From assembly GCA_030650265.1 (NCBI GenBank), contig JAUSEJ010000593.1:1-6951 (forward strand): a stretch of DNA of 6,951 bases, in the 5' to 3' direction. The stretch is from Dehalococcoidia bacterium (GTDB lineage Bacteria > Chloroflexota > Dehalococcoidia > JACPQF01). Made by a program: the position numbers and the translations under genes. Below the pieces are notes generated by a model, which searched no databases, was not told where the DNA came from, and was given only the letters and a program-made list of their open reading frames with translations. Shown here in pieces: positions 6,861-6,951 of the stretch (within the stretch, counting starts at the first letter, position 1; each line of letters starts with the position of its first letter).

Positions 6861-6951
6861 TGTGATCCCCCGTTAAGGGCCTGTTGGAGAATCGCTTCGA
6901 GCAGCCGGCGTTTTTCGTCTTGGCTCTTGGTAATTTGCGCTTCCAGCCGGT
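6857..6951 (-). CDS. hsdS: Type I restriction-modification specificity subunit HsdS, C-terminal end (partial)
   Basis: On the minus strand a frame open from the window edge encodes 30 residues and ends with the TGA at 6857-6859, sharing ATGA with the next gene. The tail, beginning RLEAQITKSQ and ending AILQQALNGG then SQ, is a single charged amphipathic helix. It matches the form of the distal conserved helix ending HsdS proteins (LEAxI..SQ.....LL.AIL..A..G). HsdS gives DNA sequence specificity to the HsdM/HsdR complex. Only this tail is visible, so the target recognition domains cannot be judged; another coiled-coil protein is possible, but the adjacent YgjP-like gene supports the call. Confidence 0.7.
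   Translation of the reverse strand, partial: RLEAQITKSQDEKRRLLEAILQQALNGGSQ
6866..6871 (-). promoter_or_regulatory. Shine-Dalgarno site for the YgjP-like gene, inside the hsdS end
   Basis: GGGGGA on the minus strand lies 5 bases before the ATG at 6860 and within the last codons of the hsdS-like gene. It decides the start and fits coupled translation across the ATGA overlap. Confidence 0.6.

Overview
The window looks like an accessory region of a moderately GC-rich environmental bacterium. The large multi-spanning GT39-type proteins with a four-helix N-terminal module, one fused to an NHL propeller, are an architecture I associate with Chloroflexota. That assignment is an inference from style, not from a marker gene. 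The dispersed CCCTCACCC/GGGTGAGGG-type palindromic repeats and the CTGATTTCGC-type repeat are also of kinds seen in many large environmental genomes.

Left and centre (1-5926, + strand): three genes run head to tail. The first is only the C-terminal end of an NHL beta-propeller protein (1-435). Seven bases later starts an 1146-residue protein (443-3883). It has an N-terminal four-helix membrane module, a long low-complexity linker, a GT-C glycosyltransferase membrane core with a loop-1 Asp-Glu pair, a soluble alpha/beta-like segment and a six-bladed NHL propeller at the C-terminus. After 72 bases comes a 656-residue paralogue-like GT-C protein (3956-5926) with the same layout but no propeller. 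Together they look like a small cluster for polyprenyl-phosphate-sugar-dependent glycosylation at the outer face of the membrane, with the propellers displayed outside.

Middle gap (5927-6140): the convergent intergenic region has no gene. It carries two unrelated dispersed repeats, one made of 12-base direct units and one a GC-rich palindrome.

Right (6141-6951, - strand): a complete YgjP/DUF45-type zinc metallopeptidase gene overlaps by ATGA the end of a gene whose last 30 residues look like the C-terminal helix of a type I restriction-modification specificity subunit (HsdS). This is the edge of a type I R-M operon that continues beyond the window.

The most interesting structure is inside the 1146-residue gene. 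Two inverted copies of the palindromic repeat that also sits at 6070-6106 lie in frame within the linker between membrane helices 4 and 5. That linker is about 179 residues here and about 20 in the neighbouring paralogue, so repeat insertion appears to have expanded the protein without breaking the reading frame.
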